Assembly: GCA_003427395.1 (NCBI GenBank)
Contig: BFEA01000181.1
Location: 1,658,843-1,722,842, forward strand
DNA: 64,000 nt
Direction: 5' to 3'
Source of the DNA: Chara braunii
Lineage: Eukaryota > Streptophyta > Charophyceae > Charales > Characeae
Part shown: in pieces, positions 21,149 through 32,049 of the stretch
How positions within the stretch are numbered: position 1 is the first letter of the stretch
Layout of the letters: the number at the start of each line of letters is the position of its first letter
The notes under the pieces: generated by a model
The model's database searches: none
What the model was told of the DNA's origin: nothing
Seen by the model: only the letters and a program-made list of their open reading frames with translations
Translations under genes and position numbers: made by a program

Positions 21149-22480
21149 GTGGCATATGCGCGGCCAGTAAAGGAAGGGGAAGTTAAGGAGGAAGAAAAAT
21201 TCCCAGAACTGAAAGAATTCGTAGACGTGGCAGAGGCCCCAAGCGATGTGGTAGAACGACCAATCAAACATCGCATTGAAATTATTCCCGGAAGTCAGAT
21301 TCCAAAGGGCCCGGTTTACAGAATGTCACCCAAAGAATTAGACGAACAGCGAACCCAGGTCGATGAAATGCTAGAAAAGGGATGGATTAAGGGATGGATT
21401 ATGCCTAGTTCCTCACCCTATCGTGCACCAGTGCTGTTTGTGCCAAAGAAAGATGGCGGGTTCCGCATGCGTATTGACTATAGAAGATTAAATGACATAA
21501 CTATTAAAAATGTTGAGCCATTACCCAACATTGATGATTTGTTGGATAGGGTACAAGGTAGCAGGTACTTCACGAAATTGACTTGAAGTCTGGCTACCAT
21601 CAGATTCAGGTAGAACCAGAAGACCAATATAAGACTGCCTTTCATATAAGATATGGGCACTATGAGTTCATTGTGTTGCCCTTCGGTCTTACTAATGCAC
21701 CTGCAACTTTCCAGCGGACAATGAATGAACTTTTTCGTGAATGGCTTAATAAATTTGTTGTTATATATCTAGATGATATTTTGGTCTTTAGTAAAAGTTT
21801 AAGTGAGCATTGTGAGCACCTTGACTTGTGCTAAATAAGTTGCGTGCGCCAAACCTGAAACTAAACCCGACAGAGATGGAATTAAATCGGAAGACGCAAA
21901 AATCGCAGCTATTCGGGATTGGCCCAACCTGCGTACATTGACGGAACTACGGTCGTTCCTTGGGTTGGCTAATTACTACCGTAAGTTCGTAAGGTATTTT
22001 ACGATAATTGTTGCTCCCCTTCGCAGATTGTTGGAAAAAGAAACTATCTCGAAGTGGGACCAAGATTGCACGTCCTCGTTGATACGTCTAAAGAAATGTT
22101 TGATTAATTATCCGATTTTGAAAGTTGCTGATCCTTCTTTGCCCTTTGTTGTTACTACCAACGCCAGTCAGTACGGGATAGGCGTTGTACTCCAGCAAGA
22201 TGACGGGAATGGATACAGGCCTGTCGAATTTATGTCCCGACGACTGCCTAGTGAGAAAGTTGTCGCTTCCACGTATGAAAGAGAGTTGTACGCACTCCGA
22301 GAAGCTTTGGACCACTGGCGTCATTATCTCCTAGGTCGCCACTTCAAAGTATAGTCAGATCATGAGACACTTCGCTGGCTAAAGACGCAGACCCGGATGA
22401 CACCTAAACTGACTAGGTAGGCTGCGGAAATCGATCAGTACGACTTTGAACTAAAGCCAGTAAAGGGCAAGTATAACGTT
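21149..22480 (+). pseudogene. gypsy reverse transcriptase and RNase H
   Basis: RT begins near [21 protein letters not shown] 12-bp in-frame duplication at 21,377-21,400 doubles KGWI. One base is missing near 21,578, just before [13 protein letters not shown]. The catalytic box VIYLDDILVFSKS is intact (near 21,755-21,795). A second break follows near 21,834. RNase H has TTNASQYGIGVVLQQ (about 22,155-22,200), where the usual catalytic Asp of TTDAS is Asn, then STYERELYALREAL and, after a stop at 22,352-22,354, SDHETLRWLKT. RT copies the element RNA and RNase H removes it; neither could work here. Confidence 0.9.
21377..21400 (+). repeat. 12-bp in-frame tandem duplication in RT
   Basis: AAGGGATGGATT occurs twice in a row, doubling the residues Lys-Gly-Trp-Ile just before the PSSSPY motif of RT. 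Confidence 0.95.
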
Positions 22481-22483
22481 GTT

Positions 22484-24173
22484 GGTGACGCATTGAGTCG
22501 AAGATCTGACTTCTTTGGTGCTATCGTAACGTATTTAGACATAGGCATCAATATACAAGACAAGATTAGGAATGCTTATTCCACTGATTCTGTTTATGGC
22601 CCTATGCTGAAACGTGTTCAAGAGGCGCCACAAGAGTTTCCTAACTATCGGGTAACCCAAGGACTGTTGTTTGAAAAAACCGATGTGCATGATAGGCTTT
22701 GTATTCCAAACAAGGAAGAAATTAAAAGTGTGATCTTAGGAGAATGCCATGATACCGAAGGTCATTTCGGATGGAGAAAAACCTACGCTAATCTCTTGCG
22801 TTCTTACATCTGGCCTCGAATGAAACCTGATTGTATTGCATATATGCAAGGCTGTCAAGTGTGCCAACGAAACAAAAGCATCACACAGCCTCCCCTTGGT
22901 CTATTGAAACCTTCGCCTATCCCAACAGGTCCTGGAGATTCTGTGTCTATCGATTTCATGGACACGAAAGTGAAAAGCAGGAATGGAAAAAGCCAAGTTA
23001 TGGTAATTGTCAATAGGTTCAGCAAGTTTGCTGTTTTTGTAGCATTGTCTGCGAAAGCTAAAACTCACTTAGTAATTCGGGAATTTTTTAACCACTGGTA
23101 AAGGACTATGGTCATCCCTTAACTATCCCTAGTGACAGAAACTCTCGGATGACCAGTGAGCAACGACAACAACTAATGAATGTCTATGGCTCTAAACTGA
23201 CGATGTCATCAGGCCGACATCCTGAGACAAATGGGCAAACTGAGCAAAAGAACAAGCTCCCTCAACATACGTTGCGTATGTACATTCGTCCCGACCAGAT
23301 TGACTGAGATGAACATTTGCCCAAGGTTGCTAGTGCTTACAACAACTCTATGCACTTGACTACTTGCAGAACTACGATGGAGTTGCATTTGGGATGGAGT
23401 CCTCTCAGACCTATAGACTGTCTAAACCCGGATAGGGCACATAAACTTCCGCCAGGGACCAGAGAGTTCGCAATGCAATATCAAAAAGATTTAGAAGAGG
23501 TAAAGGAGAACATAATAAAGCGCAACATCAAATGATTGATCAGGCCAATAAGCACAGGAGACCTTCTCAGTTTGCTGTAGGTGATCTGGTTTGGGTAAAA
23601 TCGAAGGAGTTTATCCCAAAAGAGAACATATCTAAAAAATTGTTACCCGCCTACAGAGGACCGTGGCAAGTATTGGATGTGATAGGGGATGTAGATGGAC
23701 CCTCCTATGTTATTGAGATACCTCCACACTTGCATACCTACCCGGTGTTCCATGCGCCAAAGCTCTTACCTTGTGTAACTAACGAATTGTTTCCCAGTCA
23801 AAGGGTCAGTATGAATAAGATCGTTGCTGAAGGTACTATCCAAATTGGACGTAGAGGTAGACCTCGACGACAATATAAAGTTAAATTTGCATATCAAGAT
23901 CCAAGTGAAGGCTGCTGATTTACTAGGGAAGAGCTAATTAAAACTGCACCGAACATAGATCTTACTGTGAAAGAGCAAGAAGAGGTGTCAATACTGTGGA
24001 CAGATAAGGGTTTCTCAGAGGACTTCGAAATTAGGCCGGCGAGAGTAAAAGGGCCTTTACGAATTAAACCCCAGATGAATGCCCCAACAGCGATGGGCCC
24101 TGTTGGCCAGAACTTAAATTCTCGAGCAGCAACCCAAAAGACAAAGTTCCTAAGGCAAATGTCGCATCGATAA
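22484..24173 (+). pseudogene. gypsy integrase with GPY/F and chromodomain-like C-terminus
   Basis: HHCC finger: HDTEGHFGWRKTYANLL with CQVCQRNK (about 22,750-22,880). First catalytic Asp region: VSIDFMDTKVKSRNGK. A stop lies at 23,099-23,101. Then SDRNSRMTSEQ with the second Asp (about 23,133-23,165) and HPETNGQTEQKNK with the Glu. Another stop is near 23,306. C-terminal region: ENISKKLLPAYRGPWQVLDV and YPVFHAPKLLPC. At 23,916-23,918 a TGA sits where the related element at 15,590 has Trp (RWFTREEL), so the tail FTREELIKTAPN lies beyond the stop. The family also occurs as a fragment at 33,770-34,480. Confidence 0.9.
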
Positions 24174-24179
24174 TGAAAT

Positions 24180-25090
24180 GAAAAGTCGTTTTGAACAGTC
24201 ACAAACGGGTCCTTCACGAACAGGTATTGGACACCGTTTTGAAGACTGAGTTAGGTTCATGTCTCCTCGATGGAAAGCCATGTCTGTTCGGCAACGAGTC
24301 AAAAGCCACAGTCCCAGTCCAGTCATAATCCCACGAGTCTGTCCTGATTCAGACCAGGAGTCCAAAAGACAGGCCCGATGGCCCAAATCAGCAGCAGACC
24401 ATGGGAAAAGATTCTGGGACATACACTTTACAAAAACAGGTATTGGGAAGGAGTCCCAAACACTTGAAGCTGAATACAGGCCACGCCAGGCCAGTCCAGC
24501 ACTATAAAGGACTGGCCAGCCTCCCATTTGGACAGATGCTCACTTCGCATGAGAGTGTGGAAGTGTCGTGGCACTTGTGCGCTAGATGTGTGTGAGCAGC
24601 GCTAGGCTGAAGAGCAGCGGTATGTGAGAGGGAAGTGAGCGCTGGCCGGAGGGAAGGCAGCCATAGCTACACCAGCGCTAGTTAGTATAATAGTAGGGGT
24701 AGTCAGTAGGAGACACCAGAGAGTAGTATTCAGAGTAGATCCTCATGTGATAGGGAGTGTGCATGCATGATGATTGAGAAAAGATCAGGACTATAGAAAG
24801 AAGGAGAGAAGAGAATGATCAAGGGGGAAGGAGTGAGCTATGATGACACCTACCTGTTGAGCGTTGTTGTTGACGTTTCGCAGCTGGTGCTGATGAGCGC
24901 CAGGCCTGGGAACTCGTGTTTATTGAAGAAGACTTGTAACTCTGTTCGGCGCTGTACATTTTGGACTCTTGATGTTTTCTCTTTAATCTGGATTTGATAA
25001 TCGAGTTGAGCTTCTTGGCCCTCGTTCATCTTCTATTGGGCTTTGTGTGAGGCATCGCAATCTGTGAAATCTGTGTAAATGCATGTGATC
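24180..25090 (+). mobile_element. LTR of the preceding gypsy element (approximate)
   Basis: No protein-coding sequence. It carries the same ordered motifs as other LTRs here: a TATA box (CACTATAAAGG, about 24,501-24,511), GGCAGCCATAGC ending at 24,667, TACCTG at about 24,851-24,856, and GAGCGCCAGGCCTGG at about 24,895-24,909. It follows the integrase 3' end directly. Neither edge is fixed, and no primer site or clear polypurine tract was found. Confidence 0.5.
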
Positions 25091-25106
25091 TGATGCACTC
25101 CAGCAA

Positions 25107-26569
25107 GTGATGAACAGTCGGGTTCCTGGCAAGTGCCACGTCAGCAACAGTGACGCGTCAGCAGTGCCACATCAGCAGTACCACGTTAGCAACAGTGCCA
25201 CGTCAACAGTGCCCATCTCAGTTCTGGGCATGCCAGGCCAACTAGCCAATGAGTCCATTGCCGAGTACCGACAACGGTTCCAAGCTCAGCTCGCACTTAT
25301 CGAGGCCGAGGAACAGCGTCAGGCGGCAGCCGAGGCTGCCCGACGGCGGTAGCTGAAAAACAGCGACTTCAGGCCGAAGCTGACACAGATGCCCAGGTCC
25401 GCCACAAGGAGGCCCAGGATCTGCTACAACGGCACGAAGCCGCGAGCATCGAAAAGCTAAAGTTCTGGCATTTTGAACCATCTGAGAACCACGAAGACGC
25501 GACACCTGAAGAGCAGCATAAGGAATTTCTCGCCAAACTCGTGACCCAGTTGGTTTACACTTGTAACTTGCAGTCCGAGCTGGCGAATCTCCGACGGGCG
25601 GTGTGGAACCACAAGGATCTGCATGAGGATGCTACACGGGAACTTGATTCCCGTGTACAGGACTTGCAGCAAGTTGCACCAAGACCAGATGCTGACGAGT
25701 CCAGCAGTGCACCCTCTACCCGCCAATTGGAGGAACGAGTTGACCACGTAGTCGCAATACTCGGCGACATCAGCACCTTCGCTGCACCAGCCACCATCAG
25801 CAAGCAGCTCGACACCTTGAAGACCGAGGTTCAGCAACTGCACCAACTGCCCAACAGGGATGGCAATACCAGTGCGCAGCACTACAAGATGTCGACATTC
25901 CGCATCGTAAAGTTCGATGATTATACGCATCAAGATCCGGTCCCCTGGTGGGAGGGCTTCACGACGGAACTTCGGATTCTTTTCGTCCCCAAGCACTCGT
26001 ACATCGACACGTTGTTCCTCAACTCAAAGGGCGGATGCCAAATCTGGCTCAGCCACCTGGCAACCATCCACGGCGTCCAGGTCACCGATCTACATAAGAA
26101 GATCTCTTGGGAAGAGTTGACGAAGCTATGGAAGAAGCGGTTCATCGTGGACGACGCCCCGACGATCGCCATCAACCGCCTCTTTGCCATGTCCCAAGGC
26201 AACACACCGGCACGCAACCGGCTCACGAAATGGCAAAAGATCGTGGCAACGCCCGATCTCGAGTTGCCATTTTCGCATTTGCGCCGAGAATTCTACAACC
26301 GGTCATGTGCTGCCTTGAGCCTCGCACTTGGTGATCACGAGCAATACACGACCTTCGCCGAAATCATCGAGAAGGCAAGGGAGATCATCAAGACCAACAA
26401 GGCGGCTGCACACGAGAAGTCAGCATGGCAGCCAACCTATGTGGAGAAAGATAAATTTGGTCCGCGTCCGCAGCATGTCGCTGCAATCCAACCGGACAAC
26501 ATTGTGGAAGACCCCACAGCCACCCAAGTATCACGTGAGGGAGATCAGGTGGCCGCTGTCCAACCGTGA
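25107..26569 (+). pseudogene. retrotransposon Gag
   Basis: The N-terminal part (25,107-25,352) ends in a helical Gln/Glu/Ala-rich run (EYRQRFQAQLALIEAEEQRQ). The frame shifts by one base near 25,350 and continues AEKQRLQAEADTDAQVRH into a 342-codon open frame that begins at about 25,541. This contains a coiled-coil segment (LEERVDHVVAILGD) and a Gag core (WWEGFTTELRILFVPKHSYI, FLNSKGGCQIWLSHL, WEELTKLWKKRFIVDDA, about 25,940-26,150). The zinc knuckle, protease and pol follow on the same strand. Gag forms the cytoplasmic particle that packages element RNA. Confidence 0.85.
25121..25215 (+). repeat. five short CCACGTCAGCA-type repeats
   Basis: Variants of CCACGTCAGCA (CCACGTCAGCA, GACGCGTCAGCA, CCACATCAGCA, CCACGTTAGCA, CCACGTCAACA) recur every 15-21 bp. 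The ACGT cores resemble plant bZIP sites, but the stretch may simply be repetitive coding sequence (HVSNS units) at the start of Gag. Confidence 0.7.
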
Positions 26570-26767
26570 AATAACAACAACTGCCGAGGAAAAGGGAAGG
26601 CGAAAACCTCGTCGCCAGCCGGAAACGGACACTTGACCGAGGCCGAATACAAGTGGCACGACCAGTATGGCTGCTGCTATTGGTGCAACAGCACCAAGCA
26701 CAAGACGTCCCAATGCCCGAATCAAGGCAAAGAGGATGTTCGGCCTCGCATCAACTTGGGAAACTGA
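26570..26767 (+). pseudogene. Gag nucleocapsid zinc knuckle
   Basis: After the Gag stop at 26,567-26,569 a different frame encodes EAEYKWHDQYGC followed by CYWCNSTKHKTSQC (C-X2-C-X4-H-X4-C, about 26,680-26,725), ending at a TGA at 26,765-26,767. This is the expected C-terminal knuckle of the Gag above, separated from it by a frameshift. Confidence 0.8.
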
Positions 26768-27034
26768 GTTGCGTGGGATGTGAGGCGACTCCACCTCTCA
26801 CTCCGCCAGATTCGACCGCCTTGCTAGCGGCCGCCTACACATCTGGGGAGGATGCGAATGTCGCGAATCCTCGATTCACTTACGAGTATTACGCTGTCCA
26901 CTTGGTCCCACCGACTCCATGTGCAACAACCGACCGCATGCACAGTTTCACCACCATCGGCAACCGATTCGGCAGCTTCGCCGCCATTTATCGCCGAGGA
27001 TTCGACGTCGTGGTCAAAACTTTAACTCCTCCCG

Positions 27035-27600
27035 TTGACTTTGCAGACTTCCAATGGATGCCCCTTCCCCTGTCCGATCGATTGCCGACACCGCAACGTG
27101 CTCATGGCACAATTGTGGGATTTCTTGCACACTACAGTACCAGCTCCGTTGATGGACGCCGGAGTAGAGGTTGTCGACCTTCACCACTACGTTGCGAAGA
27201 TCGACTGCAAGTTCAAGACACAACAGTACGACGACATCGATGCGCCATTGTTGTACATACGCATTCAGATCGGAGAGGCGACCTGGACGCTTTGATCGAT
27301 TGCAAAGCTACTCGCAACTACATGAGCCAAGACTTTATGGTACGCCAGCGTTTCGAGGAAGTCGCAGCCCACGCAAGTCACGTTGGCCGACGGTCACACG
27401 CACAAGTCAATCGACCAGTGCATTGATGTCGTCCCCGTGTACTTTGCCCCTCATGCAAGCGAGGTTGTGTCCTTCGACGTTTTGGACACAAAGTTTGACA
27501 TGATTTTGGGCATGTCATGGCTGCGAAGCGAGGATCACACAGCGAACTTCTGCCGCCGCACCGTTCACGCTTGTGATCGGAACGGAGTACTAGTCTCGTG
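27035..27600 (+). pseudogene. gypsy aspartic protease with altered active site
   Basis: [19 protein letters not shown] (about 27,278-27,335) aligns with the retropepsin active site, where related elements have DSGAT; here Ser-Gly is replaced by Cys-Lys. The C-terminal motif [10 protein letters not shown] (about 27,495-27,525) lies in another frame beginning at 27,383. The domain is followed without a gap by the RT linker. Confidence 0.75.
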
Positions 27601-28860
27601 CCCGGTGCCTCCACCTCATCCTTCGATCAGCTGTCACGTGGTATCCGCCGCAAGCATTCGAGCTTCCATCACCCGGGACGACATCAAGGAGATGGGCGTG
27701 TGTTTTCTCCACGCCCTCCCTCCCCATGACATATCATCGACGGACGCATCGACAGATCCACGCATCACTGAGCTTCTCATCGCCTACGACGTGTTCGAAG
27801 TTCGGCACAGAGTAGTACCGGATCGGCCCATTCGCCACGAGATCATCCTTGAGGTCGGGGTCGTACCTCCGCGTGGTTGCATCTACCGCATGAGCGAGGA
27901 AGAGTTAAGTGTGCTACGGTCACAACTCAACGACCTTCTCGAGAAAGGCTGGATTCGGCCTAGCTCCTCGCCATACGGTGCTCCCGTTCTCTTCATCTGG
28001 AAGAAGAACAAGGACTTGTGGTTGTGCATTGATTATCGCAAGCTCAACTCGCAAACCGTCAAGAACGTCGGCCCTTTCCCACGCATCAACGACCTCCTCG
28101 AACGGTTAGGCGGCGCCAAGTTCTTCTCCAAGCTCGACCTCAAATCGGGATATCACCAACTCGAGATCCGGCAGGAGGACCGATACAAGACCGCGTGTTA
28201 GACGCGATATGGGCATTTCGAATGGCTGGTTATGCCTTTTGGCGAATGCCCCGACCACATTCCAAGCGGCTATGACAACGGAGTTCCGACACATGCTGGA
28301 TATTCGTACTCATCTACCTCAACGACATCTTGGTGTACAGCCGGAGTTTGGACGAGCATGTGGAGCACCTGCGCCCTGTTTTGGAGCGGCTACGACAAGC
28401 CAAGTACAAAGCCAACCGCGACAAATGTGAATTCACGCGGCAAGAGTTTGGGACATTATGTGACGCCGCAAGGCATCCGTCCGCTTGTGGACAAGACAGA
28501 GGCCATCCGCGTATGGCCCGAGCCCACCAACACCACGAACGTTCGCTCATTCATGGGGTTGTTGGGCTACTGTCAACGCTTCATCACGGGGTACTCAAAG
28601 ATTGCCGCACCTATGACGAGATTACAATCGCCAAAGGTGCCATTCGTGTTCGATGACGACGCATGCCGGTCATTCCAAGCACTCAAGACGACCATGCTCA
28701 TGGCACCCGTCCCTAGCATCTACGACCCCACCCTGCCAACAAAAGTGACAACTGACGCTTCCGGCTATCGCATTGGGGCAGTCTTGGAACAACACAACGG
28801 CGACGACGGGCACCCCGTGGAGTATCAGCCACAAAGTGCGTCCCATCAATTCACTTGATC
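27601..28860 (+). pseudogene. gypsy reverse transcriptase and start of RNase H
   Basis: The RT N-terminal region is clear: [49 protein letters not shown] and [12 protein letters not shown] (27,830-28,180). A TAG at 28,199-28,201 replaces the Phe/Lys region before TRYGHFEWLVMPFG, and a frameshift follows near 28,243. The catalytic box reads [12 protein letters not shown] (about 28,313-28,350), with Asn for the first Asp of YLDD. The thumb and RNase H start follow ([35 protein letters not shown], 28,748-28,795). Several frame changes separate the parts. Confidence 0.88.
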
Positions 28861-28900
28861 ATGCAAGGAAGAAGGAGCTGCTCGCGTTCGTGATGGCTCT

Positions 28901-29555
28901 CAAGCGATGGCGACACTTCCTCCTTGGGGGTCGTAGGTTCACATGGGTCACGGACAACAACCCATTGAGCTACTACAAGACGCAAGATACGGTGAGCAGC
29001 ACAATCAGACAATGGATGTACTTCATTGACCAATTTGACTTCACACCGAAACATCTCGTCGGCCTCTCTAATCGCGCAGCAGATGCACTCTCGCAATGAC
29101 CCGATCTTTGCGCTACGACACATCATGCCTTCACATTCGACGAGGCACTCCAGCGACACTTCATCTTGGGCTATGAGTCTGATCCGGATTTCGGCACGTT
29201 ATGCGCAGCTATCTTCGGATCACCTGCCGGCCAAGCGATGGCGACACTTCCTCCTTGGGCGTCGAAGGTTCGCATGGGTCACGGACAACAACCCATTGAC
29301 CTACTACAAGACGCAAGATATGGTGAGCAGCACAATCGGACAATGGATGTACTTCATCGACCAATTTGACTTCACACCGAAACATCTCGCCGGCCTCTCC
29401 AATCGCGCAACAGATGCACTCTCACGACGACCCGATCTTTGCGCTATGACACATCATTCGACGAGGCACTCCAGCGACACTTTATATGGGGCTACGAGTC
29501 TGATCCGGATTTCGGCACGTTGTATGCGCAGCTATCTTCGGATCACCTGCCGGCC
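28901..29555 (+). repeat. 331-bp internal tandem duplication of RNase H/linker
   Basis: The text beginning CAAGCGATGGCGACACTTCC at 28,901 recurs at 29,232, and both copies end in CACCTGCCGGCC (29,232 and 29,555). Both encode KRWRHFLLG, FTPKHL and ADALS-type sequence of the RNase H C-terminus. The second copy lacks about ten bases and has a three-base gain. The period of 331 is out of frame. Confidence 0.93.
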
Positions 29556-30995
29556 AGCCACTATCGCATTGTCGACGGGTACTTGCTCCTCCACTCGCGA
29601 GGCAAGCACTTACTGTGTTTCCCACGAGACCGTCGTCTTCAGACTCACCTTCTCGGCGAGTACCATAACTCCTGACTCGCTGGCCATTTCGGAGTCAATC
29701 GCACTGTTGCGTGACTTCGACAACGATTCCGATGGCCCGACCTCATTACCGATGTCACTCGGTATTGCGACTCTTGCGAAGTTTGCCGACGAAACAAGCC
29801 CCACAACCCCAATCCCTACGGTGAGTTGCGCACGTTGCCTATCCCACGGGAACCCGGCCTCTCCATTGCCATGGACGTCACCGGTCCGTTTCCCCGCGAC
29901 CACCTTGGGCACGATGGCATCCTCACGGTCGTTGACCTTTTAAGTACGAGCGGTTTCTCCCTCGCAAGTACTACGCCACGGCTCCCGAACTTGCACGCCT
30001 TTTGCACACCGACTGGATTTGCAGCCACGCCGTACCGGAAGACATCGTCAGCGACCGCGATACTTGCTTCATGTCGGCATTCTGGAATTTTCTCATAGTG
30101 GAATTCGGCATGAAGATGAAACAAAGTTCGGCTCGGCATCCACAAACGGACCGACAAACTGAGCGGGCACATCAAACCGCTCAAATGATGCTTCGTACGC
30201 TCATCCGGCCGGATCAGAAGGATTCGGTTGATCGCCTCCCCGGCATCGAGTTCGCCTACAACACTTCGTTGCATCCGGCGATCGGTGTGAGTTGCACCAC
30301 GGTGGCCGGAAAGGCCGTATCTTCGCTGATCTTCTCCTCCCACGAACAACCGACATAGACGCTGCTTGCTCCCCCGCTTCCGTCCGGAAGTACAGGGAAT
30401 TGTTGGCCCGAGCCCGCGCGAACATGCAAAAGGCTCAAGTTCGCATGCAACAGCAAGCCAACAGTCATCGTGTGCCACGTCCCATCTGCGCCGGTGATCT
30501 GGTTTGGGTCTCCACGGAAGAGTTTGCACTCAAGCAGAATGTTTTGCGCAAACTACCTCAAGTGGTTTGGACCATGGCCCGTAACATCAGGCCGCGGGCA
30601 ATGAGCCCGATGGCCCCTCATTTGTGATCAACATCCCCCCGCATCTAACGGTCCATCCAGTCTTTCACGCCTCGAAGCTGGCGACATATACACCAGCTAA
30701 GAGCGACGGCTTCCCGACCCGAAGATCGCAAGATCCTCAATTTATGGATGGTCATCAGGAAGTTGACCGCATCATCACGGATCACAAGTGTGGCAGCAAG
30801 CCTCGACAGTACAAAGTTACCTTCAAAGCATGCGATCACACTCGATGGATTTCAGGAGCAGATTTGAAAGCATCCGCATCGCTGATCTTCGCTCACTACG
30901 AGCGACGAAGGTTAGCTAAGGGAGCTTCACGACCTGCCCCTCCCACCCGGACTTTGGTCCCTCCCTCAGACAGACAGCTTCGCCCTCGCAGGTAA
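29556..30995 (+). pseudogene. gypsy integrase with chromodomain-like tail
   Basis: HHCC finger split by a TGA (LGEYHNS stop LAGHFGVNRTVA, about 29,655-29,710; CDSCEVCRRNKP, about 29,767-29,805). First catalytic region: ISIAMDVTGPFPRDHLGHDG. Then VSDRDTCFMSAFWNFL with the second Asp (about 30,045-30,090), and HPQTDRQTERAHQT, where the usual Gly of DGQTE is Arg but the Glu is kept. The C-terminal frame 30,624-30,995 has HPVFHASKLATYTP and a chromodomain-like segment, PRQYKVTFKACDHTRWI. The polypurine tract follows 12 bp after the stop. The tail suggests a chromovirus. Confidence 0.88.
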
Positions 30996-31007
30996 GCTCG
31001 GTCTTTC

Positions 31008-31018
31008 AAGGAGGGGGG
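31008..31018 (+). other. polypurine tract
   Basis: AAGGAGGGGGG sits directly before TGTGGCATAC, the start of the 3' LTR. It is a textbook plus-strand primer for an LTR element. Confidence 0.85.
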
Positions 31019-31077
31019 TGTGGCATACTACGCAGCCACACGGGCCTGCAGGGCCCGACCAGCGTTCTTAGTCCAAA

Positions 31078-31270
31078 AGCCTGAAAACAAGGGCCTACAT
31101 GCCCTGTGTCGATTTCAGCCTAAAAGCCTGAAAACAAGGGTCTGCAGGCCTTGTGTCGTTTTCAGCTTGAAAGCCTGAAAACAAGGGCCTATAGGCCCTA
31201 TGTCGTTTCAACATAAAATAGGGCCCTCCAGGCCCTGAGTCTTTTCAGCCTGAAACGGAGGGCCATTTTT
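31078..31270 (+). repeat. 47-bp tandem repeats in U3 with GGCC palindromes
   Basis: AGCCTGAAAACAAGGG starts at 31,078, 31,125 and 31,172, a strict 47-bp period, followed by a diverged fourth unit. Each unit has a palindrome such as GGGCCTATAGGCCC. The repeats lie 160-350 bp upstream of the TATA box. Confidence 0.92.
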
Positions 31271-31432
31271 AGGCCCTTGTAAGATCGACCTGCCCTGAAA
31301 CTTAGGGACTAGACCAGAGTTTTAGCATAGTCCATTTTTGGCCTGTTTTCAAGATAACCCTTGTTTGAACTTCAACGCTAGGGTCTGCCACGTTTTGGCA
31401 TTGCAAGAGCAGCCTCCTGGACGGGCCAGCAC

Positions 31433-31440
31433 TATATAAG
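31433..31440 (+). promoter_or_regulatory. TATA box of LTR
   Basis: TATATAAG in the context GCACTATATAAGACTGG. The inverted LTR copy has the complementary box at about 32,667-32,676, so the site is conserved between copies. Confidence 0.7.
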
Positions 31441-32020
31441 ACTGGCCCGCCCTACAGGCTGCAGACAGTCACGAGGTAGTTCATAGGAACTTCCCAGGCA
31501 CTTCACATGCAGGAGACAGGAGGCAGTCTTCAGGATTCGGCAGCAACACTCTGGAGGAGCGCTGCAGTAGTAGTACCGTTAGCAGAAGTCTTCAGCGGTG
31601 GGCTCTATTAGGAGCTAGAGTAGCATTGGAGAGAGAGAGATGGTTGGTGGAGGCCAGGGAGACTTACCTGTGGCGCCATAGCTCTAGCTTAGTCTTCGAT
31701 GTACCTACAACAAGGCGCCACCTTCACAAGTTAGTACCTTACTGAGAGATAGAGAGAGTTTTTCTTCTACCTCTTCTAAGTCCACCATCTCCTCCTCACC
31801 CTCTCGCTACCTGACTTCTCAGTATCTGCAGACCACAAGAGAGAGAGAGATTGGTGACTCTAGGACTTGACGGCATTTGGATCCAGACTCGACATTAGGA
31901 TTCAGACATTTGACGAGGGATCATTTGGGACCTGTACCGAAGACTTGGTGTTGACGACATTCCCATCGTCCCCTCTTCTTCCTCTAACCCCCCTCTTCTT
32001 CGTCTGTGTATGGTTGGGGA

Positions 32021-32049
32021 CTGGCGCATTCGTCCTGTGTGAGCGCCAG
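32021..32049 (+). other. 7-bp-stem hairpin in LTR
   Basis: CTGGCGC (32,021-32,027) pairs with GCGCCAG (32,043-32,049) across a 15-nt loop containing TTCGTC. Compare the hairpin at 1,189-1,222. Confidence 0.7.
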
